Assembly (NCBI GenBank): GCA_038231615.1
Contig: JBBRLA010000230.1
Location: 1 to 11,631, forward strand
Origin: JBBRLA01 sp038231615
GTDB taxonomy: Bacteria; Myxococcota_A; Polyangia; Palsa-1104; JAEUJZ01
DNA: 11,631 nt
Reading direction: 5' to 3'
How positions within the stretch are numbered: position 1 is the first letter of the stretch; each line of letters begins with the position of its first letter. Below the pieces are notes generated by a model. The model was not told the origin of the DNA, ran no database searches, and was given only the letters and a program-made list of their open reading frames with translations. Positions 1-6,379 of the stretch are shown here, piece by piece. A program made the position numbers and the translations under genes.

Positions 1-1
1 C

Positions 2-55
2 CCAAAGTTTGATGTGACTTCCGTGGCGGAAGCAGAGCGGCTGGTGGGTCGCTAA
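2..55 (+). CDS. C-terminal tail of an unidentified gene (partial, runs off the left edge)
   Basis: An open frame enters from the left edge and ends at TAA (53-55). The visible 17 residues are PKFDVTSVAEAERLVGR. Codons end mostly in G or C, and the composition is a plausible helical C-terminus. This frame is the natural candidate for the gene upstream of the lipoprotein, but so short a tail cannot be assigned to a family. The palindromic element at 58-176 begins 2 bp after the stop, so it sits exactly in the intergenic space. It could also be chance, since 17 codons without a stop is common in GC-rich DNA. Confidence 0.4.
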   Translation, partial: PKFDVTSVAEAERLVGR

Positions 56-57
56 AC

Positions 58-176
58 AGAAGCACCTGGACCGGGCATCTTTTGGCGTACCTCCTCGCTC
101 CTTCGGTCACGTACAGTAGTACGCTCCCTCAGTCGCTGCGGGGGAGCGCCAAAATCTGCTCCGGCCAGGTGCTTCT
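58..176. repeat. Long palindromic (REP/MITE-like) intergenic element
   Basis: The ends form a perfect 12-bp inverted repeat, AGAAGCACCTGG (58-69) with CCAGGTGCTTCT (165-176). A second perfect 8-bp pair lies inside at exactly symmetrical distance: TTTTGGCG (80-87) with CGCCAAAA (147-154). The 10-nt segments between the pairs match at about half their positions. Inside are further hairpins: CGCTCCC (122-128) with GGGAGCG (142-148), CGTAC (110-114) with GTACG (119-123), and an alternative GCGTAC (85-90) with GTACGC (119-124). Two diverged direct copies of a CGCTCC-TC-GTC motif lie at 96-111 and 122-137. There is no convincing ORF and no clear target-site duplication. It could be a MITE-like element, a REP-type repeat, or a structured RNA or terminator. 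With one copy in view, dispersal is inferred. Confidence 0.6.
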
Positions 177-228
177 TCTTGAAATGACTCCTTATCAACG
201 TTACCCTGTATAGATGACCTCTCTTTTT

Positions 229-232
229 GAGG
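229..232 (+). promoter_or_regulatory. Shine-Dalgarno site deciding the start of the Cys-rich lipoprotein
   Basis: GAGG lies 5 nt before the ATG at 238 and 11 nt before the ATG at 244. It is downstream of the longer-frame ATG at 214, so it excludes that start. Just upstream, TATAGAT (209-215) resembles a -10 box, but no -35 box sits at proper spacing. Confidence 0.45.
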
Positions 233-237
233 CAAGA

Positions 238-1167
238 ATGATCATGCGAAGCGCGTTTCTGGTGATGGTTGTGTTGCTGGCCGGCTGCCCTCGGGCAAAG
301 GAGCCCGCCAAGAGCAAGAAGGTCGAAAGCCAGGGCCGAGGGGAAATCTCTCAGGCGGACGACGAGGTCCGCCCGGTGTACCCGATGAACGTGAAGCCGG
401 ACCCGCTGGCGCAAAAACTCTGCGGGGCAATCCAGGCGTTGCCGGAAGAGCGGCGCGCGGCGTGTTGCTCGGTCAAGGCGGAGACGGGCTACTACGCCGA
501 GTGCGTGCGCATGCTCAGCGGGGCGTTCGCGGCGAAGGCGGTGAAGATGGACGCTGAGAAGGTGGCGGCGTGCCAGGGGGCGATGGCGCGGCAGTTCGCC
601 GGGTGCGGCTGGGTCGGTCCATGGACCCAGGACCCGCCGACGGAATGCCTGGCGCTTTTTCAGGGGCAGCTCCCCGAGAAGGCGCGCTGCCGGTCGTCCC
701 TGGAATGCCGGGGGAACATGCGCTGCCACGGGGTCGGCCCCACCGCCACGGGCACCTGCGGGCCGCCGCGCCCGGTGGGGGAGATGTGCGGGACGGCCAA
801 CGATCCGCTGGCCGTGTACACCCGGCAGGAAGAAGTGGACCGGGAGCACCCCGAGTGCACGGGATACTGCAACCGGGGACACTGCGCCAAGGAGGTCGCG
901 CTGGGGGCGGCATGCAAGTCGGACCTCCCCTGCGGTCCCGGGGCGCACTGCCTTTCGGGAAGCTGCGTTCCGGGCGGCGCGGCCAGGGTCGGGGAAGCGT
1001 GCATGTCCGGCGGCTGCGAGTCGGGGGCGCGGTGCATCGATGGGCAGTGCCGGGTGCGCAAGGACCAGGGAGCGGCCTGCGAGGCGGACACGGAATGCCG
1101 CGGGGCCTGCGTGGTGCCCGATGGCGGCAAGCACGGGACCTGCGGAATGAACTGCAAGGCGCGCTGA
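238..1167 (+). CDS. Cysteine-rich predicted lipoprotein
   Basis: About 309 residues. The N-terminus is a lipoprotein signal: a short basic start, a hydrophobic run FLVMVVLLAG, then the lipobox Cys at residue 17 (LLAG-C). The mature protein begins with a charged Lys/Glu-rich linker and then carries 28 further cysteines. The C-terminal half (about residues 145-309) is a series of small repeats of the type C-x(4-6)-C-x(3-6)-C, with recurring phrases such as GAACKSDLPCGPGAHC and GEACMSGGCESGARC. These resemble the Dickkopf/EB-like disulfide modules common in secreted proteins of myxobacteria and relatives. It is probably anchored in the outer or inner membrane facing an oxidising compartment. Function is unknown; adhesion or surface binding is only a guess. 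The gene stands alone, 114 bp before the flippase-like gene. The ATG at 244 is an equally plausible start. Confidence 0.8.
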   Translation: MIMRSAFLVMVVLLAGCPRAKEPAKSKKVESQGRGEISQADDEVRPVYPMNVKPDPLAQKLCGAIQALPEERRAACCSVKAETGYYAECVRMLSGAFAAKAVKMDAEKVAACQGAMARQFAGCGWVGPWTQDPPTECLALFQGQLPEKARCRSSLECRGNMRCHGVGPTATGTCGPPRPVGEMCGTANDPLAVYTRQEEVDREHPECTGYCNRGHCAKEVALGAACKSDLPCGPGAHCLSGSCVPGGAARVGEACMSGGCESGARCIDGQCRVRKDQGAACEADTECRGACVVPDGGKHGTCGMNCKAR

Positions 1168-1178
1168 ACCTTCGGGAA

Positions 1179-1198
1179 CAGCCCTTTCCCATGGGCTG
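1179..1198. terminator. Weak hairpin after the lipoprotein gene
   Basis: CAGCCC (1179-1184) pairs perfectly with GGGCTG (1193-1198) across an 8-nt loop, starting 12 nt after the lipoprotein stop. No T-tract follows, so it is at best a weak or factor-assisted terminator or an RNA 3'-end stabiliser. Confidence 0.25.
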
Positions 1199-1281
1199 GG
1201 TCACGGTCGCGGTGGTAAATCTTGCTGGGCGCGCCAAATAACGGTTGCCAGAAGGCCGAAGCTGTATCATCCCTTTTGCTG

Positions 1282-2373
1282 ATGCTCCCGAGCAGCGACC
1301 CCCCGACCGGCTCACCGTGCGGTCCCTTGTCGGCCCGCCCCCTCGCGAGCGCGTGGCTGCCCCGTCCGCAGACCCTCTTGCGGGCGGCGGTGGTGGTCGT
1401 GGTGCTGGCCCTATCCGCGATGGTGCTGCGCAAGGTGGACGGGCACACCGTGCTGGCGGCCCTGCGCGGGGCGCGGCTGGACCTGATCCTCCTGGCCGCC
1501 CTCATCAACTTCTTTCACCTGTATTGCCGCGCCCAGCGCTGGCGCGCGTTGATTTCCCCGGTGGCCAAGGTCGGGCGGCTGCGGCTTTTTCATTACATGG
1601 TGGTGGGCTCGGCGGCTTCGATTGTGCTGCCGGCGCAGGCCGGGGAGTTTTTGCGCCTCTACGTCTTGCGCCGCCGCGACGGGGTGCCGCTCTCGGCCTC
1701 GGTGGGCGCCATCATGCTGGAGAAGCTCTTCGACGTGATCCAGCTCCTGCTGGTCACCGCGCCGCTGCCCTACCTGCTGCCGCTGCCCGGCTGGGTTGCC
1801 TCGACGATCAAGCTGATGGTCTTCGGCGGCGGCCTGGGGCTGCTGGCTGCGGTGGCCCTCGCGGTCCATCTCGGGGATGGCGCGCCTGTCATTGGGGCGG
1901 GCGGTTCGCGGGTGATGGGCCTCTTGCGCCGCCTGGCCGCGGGCTTGCAAGGGGTGCGCCGTCCCGGGACCTTCGCCGCCGCCTTCGCCTGGTCAGTCGG
2001 TGCCGTCGTCACCGACTGTTTCGAGGTGGCCCTGGTGCTCAAGGCGCTGGGCATCGCCGCGCCCTTTGCCGGGACCGCGCTGGTGCTGCTCACCATCAAT
2101 CTGTCCATTGCCGTGCCCTCGACCCCTGGGCATGTGGGGGCGCTGGAGGCCGGCGCGGTGGCCGGCCTTTCGGTGCTGGGGGTGCCGGCCTCCGCGGCGC
2201 TGGCCTTCGCGCTGCTTTATCATGTGATGCAGCTGGTCCCGGTGCTTCTGGCGGGACTTTCCGGGCTGCACCTTTTCTCCGCATCCGCCGGACCCGGCCC
2301 CGCCGATTCCGGCGACAAGGACGATCGGGTGAAGCCCGGCGACCTGGCACCCGTCACGGAGGCCTCGACATGA
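1282..2373 (+). CDS. YbhN/UPF0104-family flippase-like membrane protein
   Basis: An integral inner-membrane protein of about 363 residues with repeated long hydrophobic segments. It shows the hallmarks of the lysylphosphatidylglycerol-synthase transmembrane-region / YbhN (UPF0104, flippase-like) family. These are a first helix at about residues 31-50, CRAQRWRAL near 82-90, GEFLRLYVLRRRDGVPLSAS near 121-140 followed by EKLFD, the late PSTPGHVGALEAG motif near 279-291, and a final QLVPVLLAG helix. The family is associated with moving or modifying polar lipids or polyprenyl-linked intermediates, and most members are uncharacterised. There is no catalytic GNAT-like domain, so it is not a full MprF. 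The start is uncertain: a TTG at 1222 has GGTGG 6 nt upstream and would add 20 residues, while the ATG at 1282 lacks a clear Shine-Dalgarno. The stop overlaps the next gene's start as ATGA, showing an operon. Confidence 0.85.
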   Translation: MLPSSDPPTGSPCGPLSARPLASAWLPRPQTLLRAAVVVVVLALSAMVLRKVDGHTVLAALRGARLDLILLAALINFFHLYCRAQRWRALISPVAKVGRLRLFHYMVVGSAASIVLPAQAGEFLRLYVLRRRDGVPLSASVGAIMLEKLFDVIQLLLVTAPLPYLLPLPGWVASTIKLMVFGGGLGLLAAVALAVHLGDGAPVIGAGGSRVMGLLRRLAAGLQGVRRPGTFAAAFAWSVGAVVTDCFEVALVLKALGIAAPFAGTALVLLTINLSIAVPSTPGHVGALEAGAVAGLSVLGVPASAALAFALLYHVMQLVPVLLAGLSGLHLFSASAGPGPADSGDKDDRVKPGDLAPVTEAST

Positions 2374-3656
2374 CCGCTCGCCCCGCCTTGCGCGTTGCGC
2401 CGCTCCTTCTTGGCGCTTGCGCCATCCTGCTCCTGTCCGCTGACGCCCGGGCAGAACCCACGCCGATGCCGCTGCAAACCCTGCCCGCCGCGCGGCTGCG
2501 CGAGTTGGGTCCGCTGCTTCACGATGCGGACCTGGCGCTGATCGAGGCTGACGCCCGCGGCTGGCAGAAGCAGATCACCACCCTGACCCTGTGCTCCGCC
2601 TCGCCCGCGGCCATCCGCGAGGTGCTGATCCACCCCGAGCATTATGGCGCGTTTGTCCACAACATGTCTCGATCCTCCGTCACGCAGGGGCCGGACGGGA
2701 CGCTGGACCATCACTGGGAATTGTCCTACTCGGTGGTCTCGGCGGACGGCGTCAACCGCTACCACCTTGTGCCCCCTTCCCCCCCCGGGCCGGACCCCGC
2801 GGGCGCCGCGGCCCCGGTGGAGATCACCGACCCCACTGGGATCAGCCACTACCGCTGGGAGTTCCTGCCCGCCGCGTCCGGCGGCACGGTGGTGGTGATT
2901 TATGGCTATACCGATGTGCGGCATTCGGGGGGGTTTCTGGGCAAGGCGGTGGCCCATGCCGGCAGCCTGGAATACAGCCTGGCGCTGGTCACGCAGATGA
3001 CGCTGCTCCTGGCGATGAAGAACCAGGCGGAGCTTTACCCCGGGACCTTCCCCGCCTATGCTCGTTCTTTGACGGGTACCCACGCTGCCGGGTACGGCTT
3101 CCTGTTGGAGCGGGGCACGGTGGCGCTCTTGCGCAAGCAGGGTGGGCATCTGGTCGGCGTCAGCCTGATCGACCGCAGCCCGGCCCGGCCCGAGGCCTTG
3201 CTGCTGGCGGCGGCGCGGGCCGAGAACTGGGCGGACTACGTCCCGTCGATCGCGCGCAGCTCCTCTCGAGGGCTACAGAACGGGATGCCGGCGGCGGAGC
3301 TGGAACAGTCGCTACCGCTGATGTCGTGGCGGACGATCTTCGGGGTGCGGGCCCTGCCGACCAGCGTGGACATGTGGGGTCTTTCTGGGGACCTGATGGG
3401 GGCGCAACTGCGCTGGGACGTGCGCCCAGTGGGCCAGGTCGGCCAAGTCGGCCAGCTCGGACAGAAGACCGGGGCCAGTCGCGGCGAGACCGAACTGGTG
3501 CTGCGGGCCAGCCAGAAGTTCGACAAGTCCAGCCTGGTGATGCGCCAGCTCTACCGGCTGGAGCCGCTTTTCGAATATGGGGTCAATGTCGGGCTGGATT
3601 ATGTGATCCTGAAAGGCGTGGAGGCCCGTGCCGAGCAGAAGGCCGCCAGCCTTTGA
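2370..3656 (+). CDS. Secreted protein with two START-like (SRPBCC) domains
   Basis: 428 residues. The start ATG (2370) overlaps the previous stop as ATGA and has GGAGG 7 nt upstream (2358-2362). Residues 1-28 are a Sec signal peptide (hydrophobic VAPLLLGACAILLLSA, cleavage after ARA), so the protein is probably periplasmic. Residues about 65-230 look like a polyketide-cyclase/START-like hydrophobic-pocket domain: a strand-rich region, ASPAAIREVLIHPEHYGAFV, HWELSYSVV, and a long C-terminal helix. Residues about 245-425 repeat the same plan (GVSLIDRSPARPEALLLAA, NWADYVPSI, then VLRASQKFD and a terminal helix), suggesting an internal duplication. SRPBCC folds bind lipids, sterols or other hydrophobic ligands. 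Coupled to a flippase-like protein, a role in carrying a lipid at the membrane is an inference. A small GQVGQVGQLGQ stretch (355-365) lies inside the second half. The ligand is not predictable. Confidence 0.75.
   Translation: MTARPALRVAPLLLGACAILLLSADARAEPTPMPLQTLPAARLRELGPLLHDADLALIEADARGWQKQITTLTLCSASPAAIREVLIHPEHYGAFVHNMSRSSVTQGPDGTLDHHWELSYSVVSADGVNRYHLVPPSPPGPDPAGAAAPVEITDPTGISHYRWEFLPAASGGTVVVIYGYTDVRHSGGFLGKAVAHAGSLEYSLALVTQMTLLLAMKNQAELYPGTFPAYARSLTGTHAAGYGFLLERGTVALLRKQGGHLVGVSLIDRSPARPEALLLAAARAENWADYVPSIARSSSRGLQNGMPAAELEQSLPLMSWRTIFGVRALPTSVDMWGLSGDLMGAQLRWDVRPVGQVGQVGQLGQKTGASRGETELVLRASQKFDKSSLVMRQLYRLEPLFEYGVNVGLDYVILKGVEARAEQKAASL
3432..3458 (+). repeat. Three 9-bp tandem units inside the START-like gene
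   Basis: GGCCAGGTC, GGCCAAGTC and GGCCAGCTC follow one another and encode GQV-GQV-GQL. The unit length is a multiple of three, so copy changes keep the frame. It falls in a likely surface loop of the second START-like half. Confidence 0.6.
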
Positions 3657-3687
3657 TGTGGAATGGGAGGTTGCGGGCGCCTTCAGA

Positions 3688-5094
3688 TCATGCCGTGGCC
3701 CGCTTGCCGCGGGCGGAAATGTCCTTGCCAATCCAGCCCTTCGCCAGGACCAGGCCGATGGTGCTCATCGAGGCGATGGCGGCGTAGATCATCCACATGG
3801 TATGGGTGTCCTTTTGCCCCTCCGCCGGGCAGAAGTGCTTGAGGAACCAGCCCGAGTAAAGGCCGGTGAGCAGCTTGGTCATAAACCACGGGAACTGCGC
3901 CACGCCCATGTACATACCGGTCTTGCCCTCGGGGGCGATCTCGGCGACGTACTGGTAGAAGCGCGGCTGCCACAGCGCCTCGCCCACCGACATGATCAGG
4001 ATGTAGGCCAGCAGGAACACGGGCTTGGGCCCCAGCGCCAGAAGGAAGGTCGGCGACGCCATCACCGCCGTGCCGATGATCATCATCTTGTAGACATCGG
4101 CCCGGGAAGACAGCGCCGCCACCAGGGGCGTCAGCACGAAGATTAAGAGGGCGTTGATGTTGGAGAAGAACTCGAAGTTGCCGCTGACCCAGGGCGTGGC
4201 CGTGAAGGCGCGCTCGATGTAGAGCGGCAAGGTCAGCCAGTTGTGGGCGAAGAGCGTCTGCACCGGGATCAGCACGAAGATGAAGAACGAGAACTTGGGG
4301 TCGCACAAAGGGTGCTCGCGCAGCCACCGGGCCGAGAGGATTTTTGGGCGATCCTGGGCGGGCTGGCTCGGGCCCTTTACCACCTTCAGGCGCTCGGCGG
4401 GGATAAAGAGCCGGGTCATCGTCAGGGTGACAAGGGTCATGCCGGCGTAGAGCCAGAACACCCCGGTGACCCCGTTGGGAGGAAACGCGTGCTCGCTCAG
4501 CCGGCGCACCGGGGGCGAGAGCAGCCCCGAGACGAAGCCCCCCAGGTTCATCATCGCGTAGATCACCGCGTAGCCCATGGCCGCGGTCTTCTCGTTGGTG
4601 AATCGCTTCACCCCGGCGTAGATCGCCGGCTGGTAGGCGCCATAGCCGACGACGATGAAGAGCAGGCTGAAAACGTTCAGGTTGAAGAGCGGCCCAAAAA
4701 GCCCCGGGCGCAGGTGCAGCGTCTCGCCGAGGGCCAGGAGCACCCGGCCCAACACCATGAGGACCAGGGAGAAGCTCAGCGCCCGGCGCAGGCCCCAGCG
4801 ATCCGACACCTCGCCCAAAAGAAACATCGACCCGGTGATGCCCCCGGTCAGGCCGGCCACCACCCAACCCGACTTGACGTCGCCGATGTGGACGTTCTCC
4901 GAGAGGAACTTGGTGAGCAGGGTGAGGATGCCGAAGTAGACCATCCCCTCCAGAAGGTAGGGGATGTTGATCCCCCACTGGAGCACCTTCGAAGACCTGG
5001 CGAAGTCCCGGAAGGGCTGCGCCACCTCCTTGAGCGCGCCGCGGAGGGTGGGGCCGAGCTTTAGGGGGGAGATGTCCGGGCTAAGAAGGCTCAA
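3688..5094 (-). CDS. Major facilitator superfamily (MFS) transporter
   Basis: 468 residues with about a dozen hydrophobic helices and a central hydrophilic loop (about residues 233-263), the 6+6 layout of MFS carriers. The loop after the second helix carries the MFS motif A in the form GEVSDRWGLRR (residues 94-104). Other family-like stretches are NEKTAAMGYAVIYAMMNLGG (167-186) and, in the C-terminal half, APEGKTGMYMGVAQFPWF (387-404), the equivalent position in the second bundle. The start is TTG at 5094 with GAGG 6 nt upstream. The nearby ATG at 5099 is out of frame and stops at once. Substrate is not predictable; the EKT/EGKTG segments recall peptide (POT-like) or drug-efflux branches, but this is not firm. 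It is convergent with the START-like gene (31 bp apart) and divergent from the reductase locus. Confidence 0.85.
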   Translation of the reverse strand: MSLLSPDISPLKLGPTLRGALKEVAQPFRDFARSSKVLQWGINIPYLLEGMVYFGILTLLTKFLSENVHIGDVKSGWVVAGLTGGITGSMFLLGEVSDRWGLRRALSFSLVLMVLGRVLLALGETLHLRPGLFGPLFNLNVFSLLFIVVGYGAYQPAIYAGVKRFTNEKTAAMGYAVIYAMMNLGGFVSGLLSPPVRRLSEHAFPPNGVTGVFWLYAGMTLVTLTMTRLFIPAERLKVVKGPSQPAQDRPKILSARWLREHPLCDPKFSFFIFVLIPVQTLFAHNWLTLPLYIERAFTATPWVSGNFEFFSNINALLIFVLTPLVAALSSRADVYKMMIIGTAVMASPTFLLALGPKPVFLLAYILIMSVGEALWQPRFYQYVAEIAPEGKTGMYMGVAQFPWFMTKLLTGLYSGWFLKHFCPAEGQKDTHTMWMIYAAIASMSTIGLVLAKGWIGKDISARGKRATA

Positions 5095-5100
5095 GGCATG

Positions 5101-5104
5101 CCTC
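5101..5104 (-). promoter_or_regulatory. Shine-Dalgarno site supporting a TTG start for the MFS gene
   Basis: GAGG on the minus strand lies 6 nt before the TTG codon at 5094-5092. No in-frame ATG occurs until about codon 51, which is past the first cytoplasmic segment, so TTG is the best start. Confidence 0.55.
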
Positions 5105-5160
5105 GTCAGTGGAAGTTGGGGTGGGACAAATGCCTGGTTTGGTTACGATGTTCTGGCTGC

Positions 5161-5175
5161 GATGTAAAGTACATC
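5161..5175. promoter_or_regulatory. Candidate operator between the MFS gene and the reductase locus
   Basis: GATGTA and TACATC form a perfect 6-bp inverted repeat around AAG, 19 bp before the reductase start codon. The half-site core CGATGT also occurs at 5146-5151, 14 bp upstream of its copy at 5160-5165. The position in a 100-bp divergent intergenic region suits a regulator acting on one or both genes. A weak -35-like TTGGTT (5139-5144) lies 18 bp from TGTAAA (5163-5168). No regulator gene is adjacent, so this rests on symmetry alone. Confidence 0.3.
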
Positions 5176-5194
5176 CGATGCAAGGAGAGGCCCA

Positions 5195-6325
5195 ATGACC
5201 CCGCGACCCTTTGGTAATACCGGCTTGCAGGTCTCCCCCCTGGGGCTGGGGGCCGGGCACATCGGCGATTCTGAAAAGGACGAGGCCGATGTGGCGGCCC
5301 TGCTTTCGGCGGCGCTTTACGCCGGGGTGACGCTTTTCGACACCGCCCGGGGCTACGGGCTTTCGGAGGAGCGCATCGGGCGGTTCCTCGCAGGGCTTTC
5401 GGCGGCGCGGCGGGACCAGGTGGTGGTGTCGAGCAAGTGCGGCTATGGGATTGCGGGGCAGGAGGACTGGACGGGGGGCTGCGTGCGCGCCGGGGTGGAT
5501 TAGGCGCTGCGCCGCCTGCACACCGATCGCATCGAGGTGATGCACCTGCATTCCTGCCCCAAGGAGGTGCTGGAGCGGGGGAAGGTGACCTGGGCGCTTG
5601 GCGAGGCGGTACGGGCGGGGAAGGTGCGGGTGGCGGCCTATTCGGGAGAGAACGAGGCGCTGGCGTATGCGATTTCGTCGTTGTCGAAGGCGGAAAGGGC
5701 GGGTGCGCCCGGCGAGGTGGTGGGTTCGCCCGGCGGGGCGGCGGGTGCGTCCGGCGAGGCGGCGGGTTCGCCCGGCGGGGCGGGTGTGTCCGGCGGGGCG
5801 GGTGCGCCTGGCGAGGTGGTGGGTGCGCCCGGCGAGGTGGTGGGTTCGCCCGGCGGGGCGGGTGTGTCCGGCGAAGTGGCGGATGCGCCCGGCGAGGCGG
5901 GACCGGCGGGGGGGTTTGGGGCCGTGCAGTGCTCGGTGAACCTGTGCGATCAGCGTGGGCTTTATGCCCTGCTGCCCGAGGCGGCGCGGCGGGGCCTGGG
6001 GGTCATCGCCAAGCGTCCTCTGGCCAATGTCCCGTGGCGCTTCGCCGAGCGCCCGGCCGGCCACTATGCCGAGGTCTACTGGGAGCGCATGCGGGCGATG
6101 GATCTGTTGTCCCAGGAACTGGGCGGCATGCCTCTCGACGAGGTCTTTCTGCGCTTCGCGGCGCATGCGCCCGGGGTGTCGGCGTGCATCGTGGGCACGG
6201 CGTCTCTCGCGCATCTCCACCGCGCGGTCGAGGCGGTCTCCCGCGGGCCGCTGCCTCCGGCGCTCTTCGACAAACTGCGCGAGCTGTTCCGCCGCCAAGG
6301 CCATGAATGGACCGGGCAGGTGTAA
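5195..6325 (+). pseudogene. Aldo/keto reductase interrupted by an in-frame TAG and carrying a repeat insert
   Basis: The frame starts at ATG 5195 with GGAGAGG (5184-5190) upstream and encodes an aldo/keto reductase. It shows FGNTGLQVSPLGLGAGHIG, then FDTARGYG with the catalytic Asp49 and Tyr54, and VVVSSKCGYG with Lys81. At codon 103 (5501-5503) a TAG stops it. The same frame then resumes the family sequence without any shift: ALRRLHTDRIEVMHLHSCP with the catalytic His119, GKVRVAAYSG, VQCSVNLCDQR, and a normal C-terminus ending at TAA 6325. The stop therefore falls between the catalytic Lys and His, and the 102-residue product would lack half the barrel. A 66-codon low-complexity insert occupies codons 170-235; without it the length (~310) is normal for the family. 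It is most likely a recent nonsense pseudogene; a sequencing error or amber readthrough remains possible. These enzymes use NADPH to reduce aldehydes or ketones; the substrate is unknown. Confidence 0.85.
5702..5899 (+). repeat. Minisatellite of ten 18/21-bp units inside the reductase frame
   Basis: Ten tandem units of 21, 21, 21, 18, 18, 21, 21, 18, 21 and 18 bp, each built on GGT-NNG-YCC-GGC-GRG-GYG with an optional seventh codon. They encode variants of G-(A/V/S)-(P/S)-G-(E/G)-(A/V)-(A/V), for example GAPGEVV, GSPGGA and GVSGGA. All units are multiples of three, so gains and losses keep the reading frame. The insert lies between the strand ending VRVAAYSG and the next strand GAVQCSV, a connecting segment of the barrel. 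The DNA is strongly G-rich on the plus strand. Confidence 0.9.
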
Positions 6326-6379
6326 GCCGGTGCGGGCCGGGCCGGCCGCGATTGGCCTGCTTCCAACGCGGAGAGCCTG

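Noticed and set aside
52..1134. A 360-codon minus-strand open frame opposite the Cys-rich lipoprotein
   Set aside because: It is Arg/Pro/His-rich, runs through the palindromic element, has no family features, and lies antisense to a gene with a clear signal peptide and Cys modules.
5702..5899. CRISPR-like or collagen-gene reading of the repeat array
   Set aside because: Units are contiguous with no spacers and differ by codon-sized steps, so it is not CRISPR. Glycine does not recur strictly every third residue, so it is not a true collagen repeat.
5081..6304. A 407-codon minus-strand open frame opposite the reductase
   Set aside because: It is a shadow kept open by the GC-rich minisatellite; its AGRTHHL-type repeats are the complement of the plus-strand units, and it shows no domain.
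6326..6379. GC-rich inverted segments between the reductase and Uma2 genes as a bidirectional terminator
   Set aside because: GCCGG/CCGGC pairing exists but is short, in background GC-rich sequence, and no T-tract follows on either strand.
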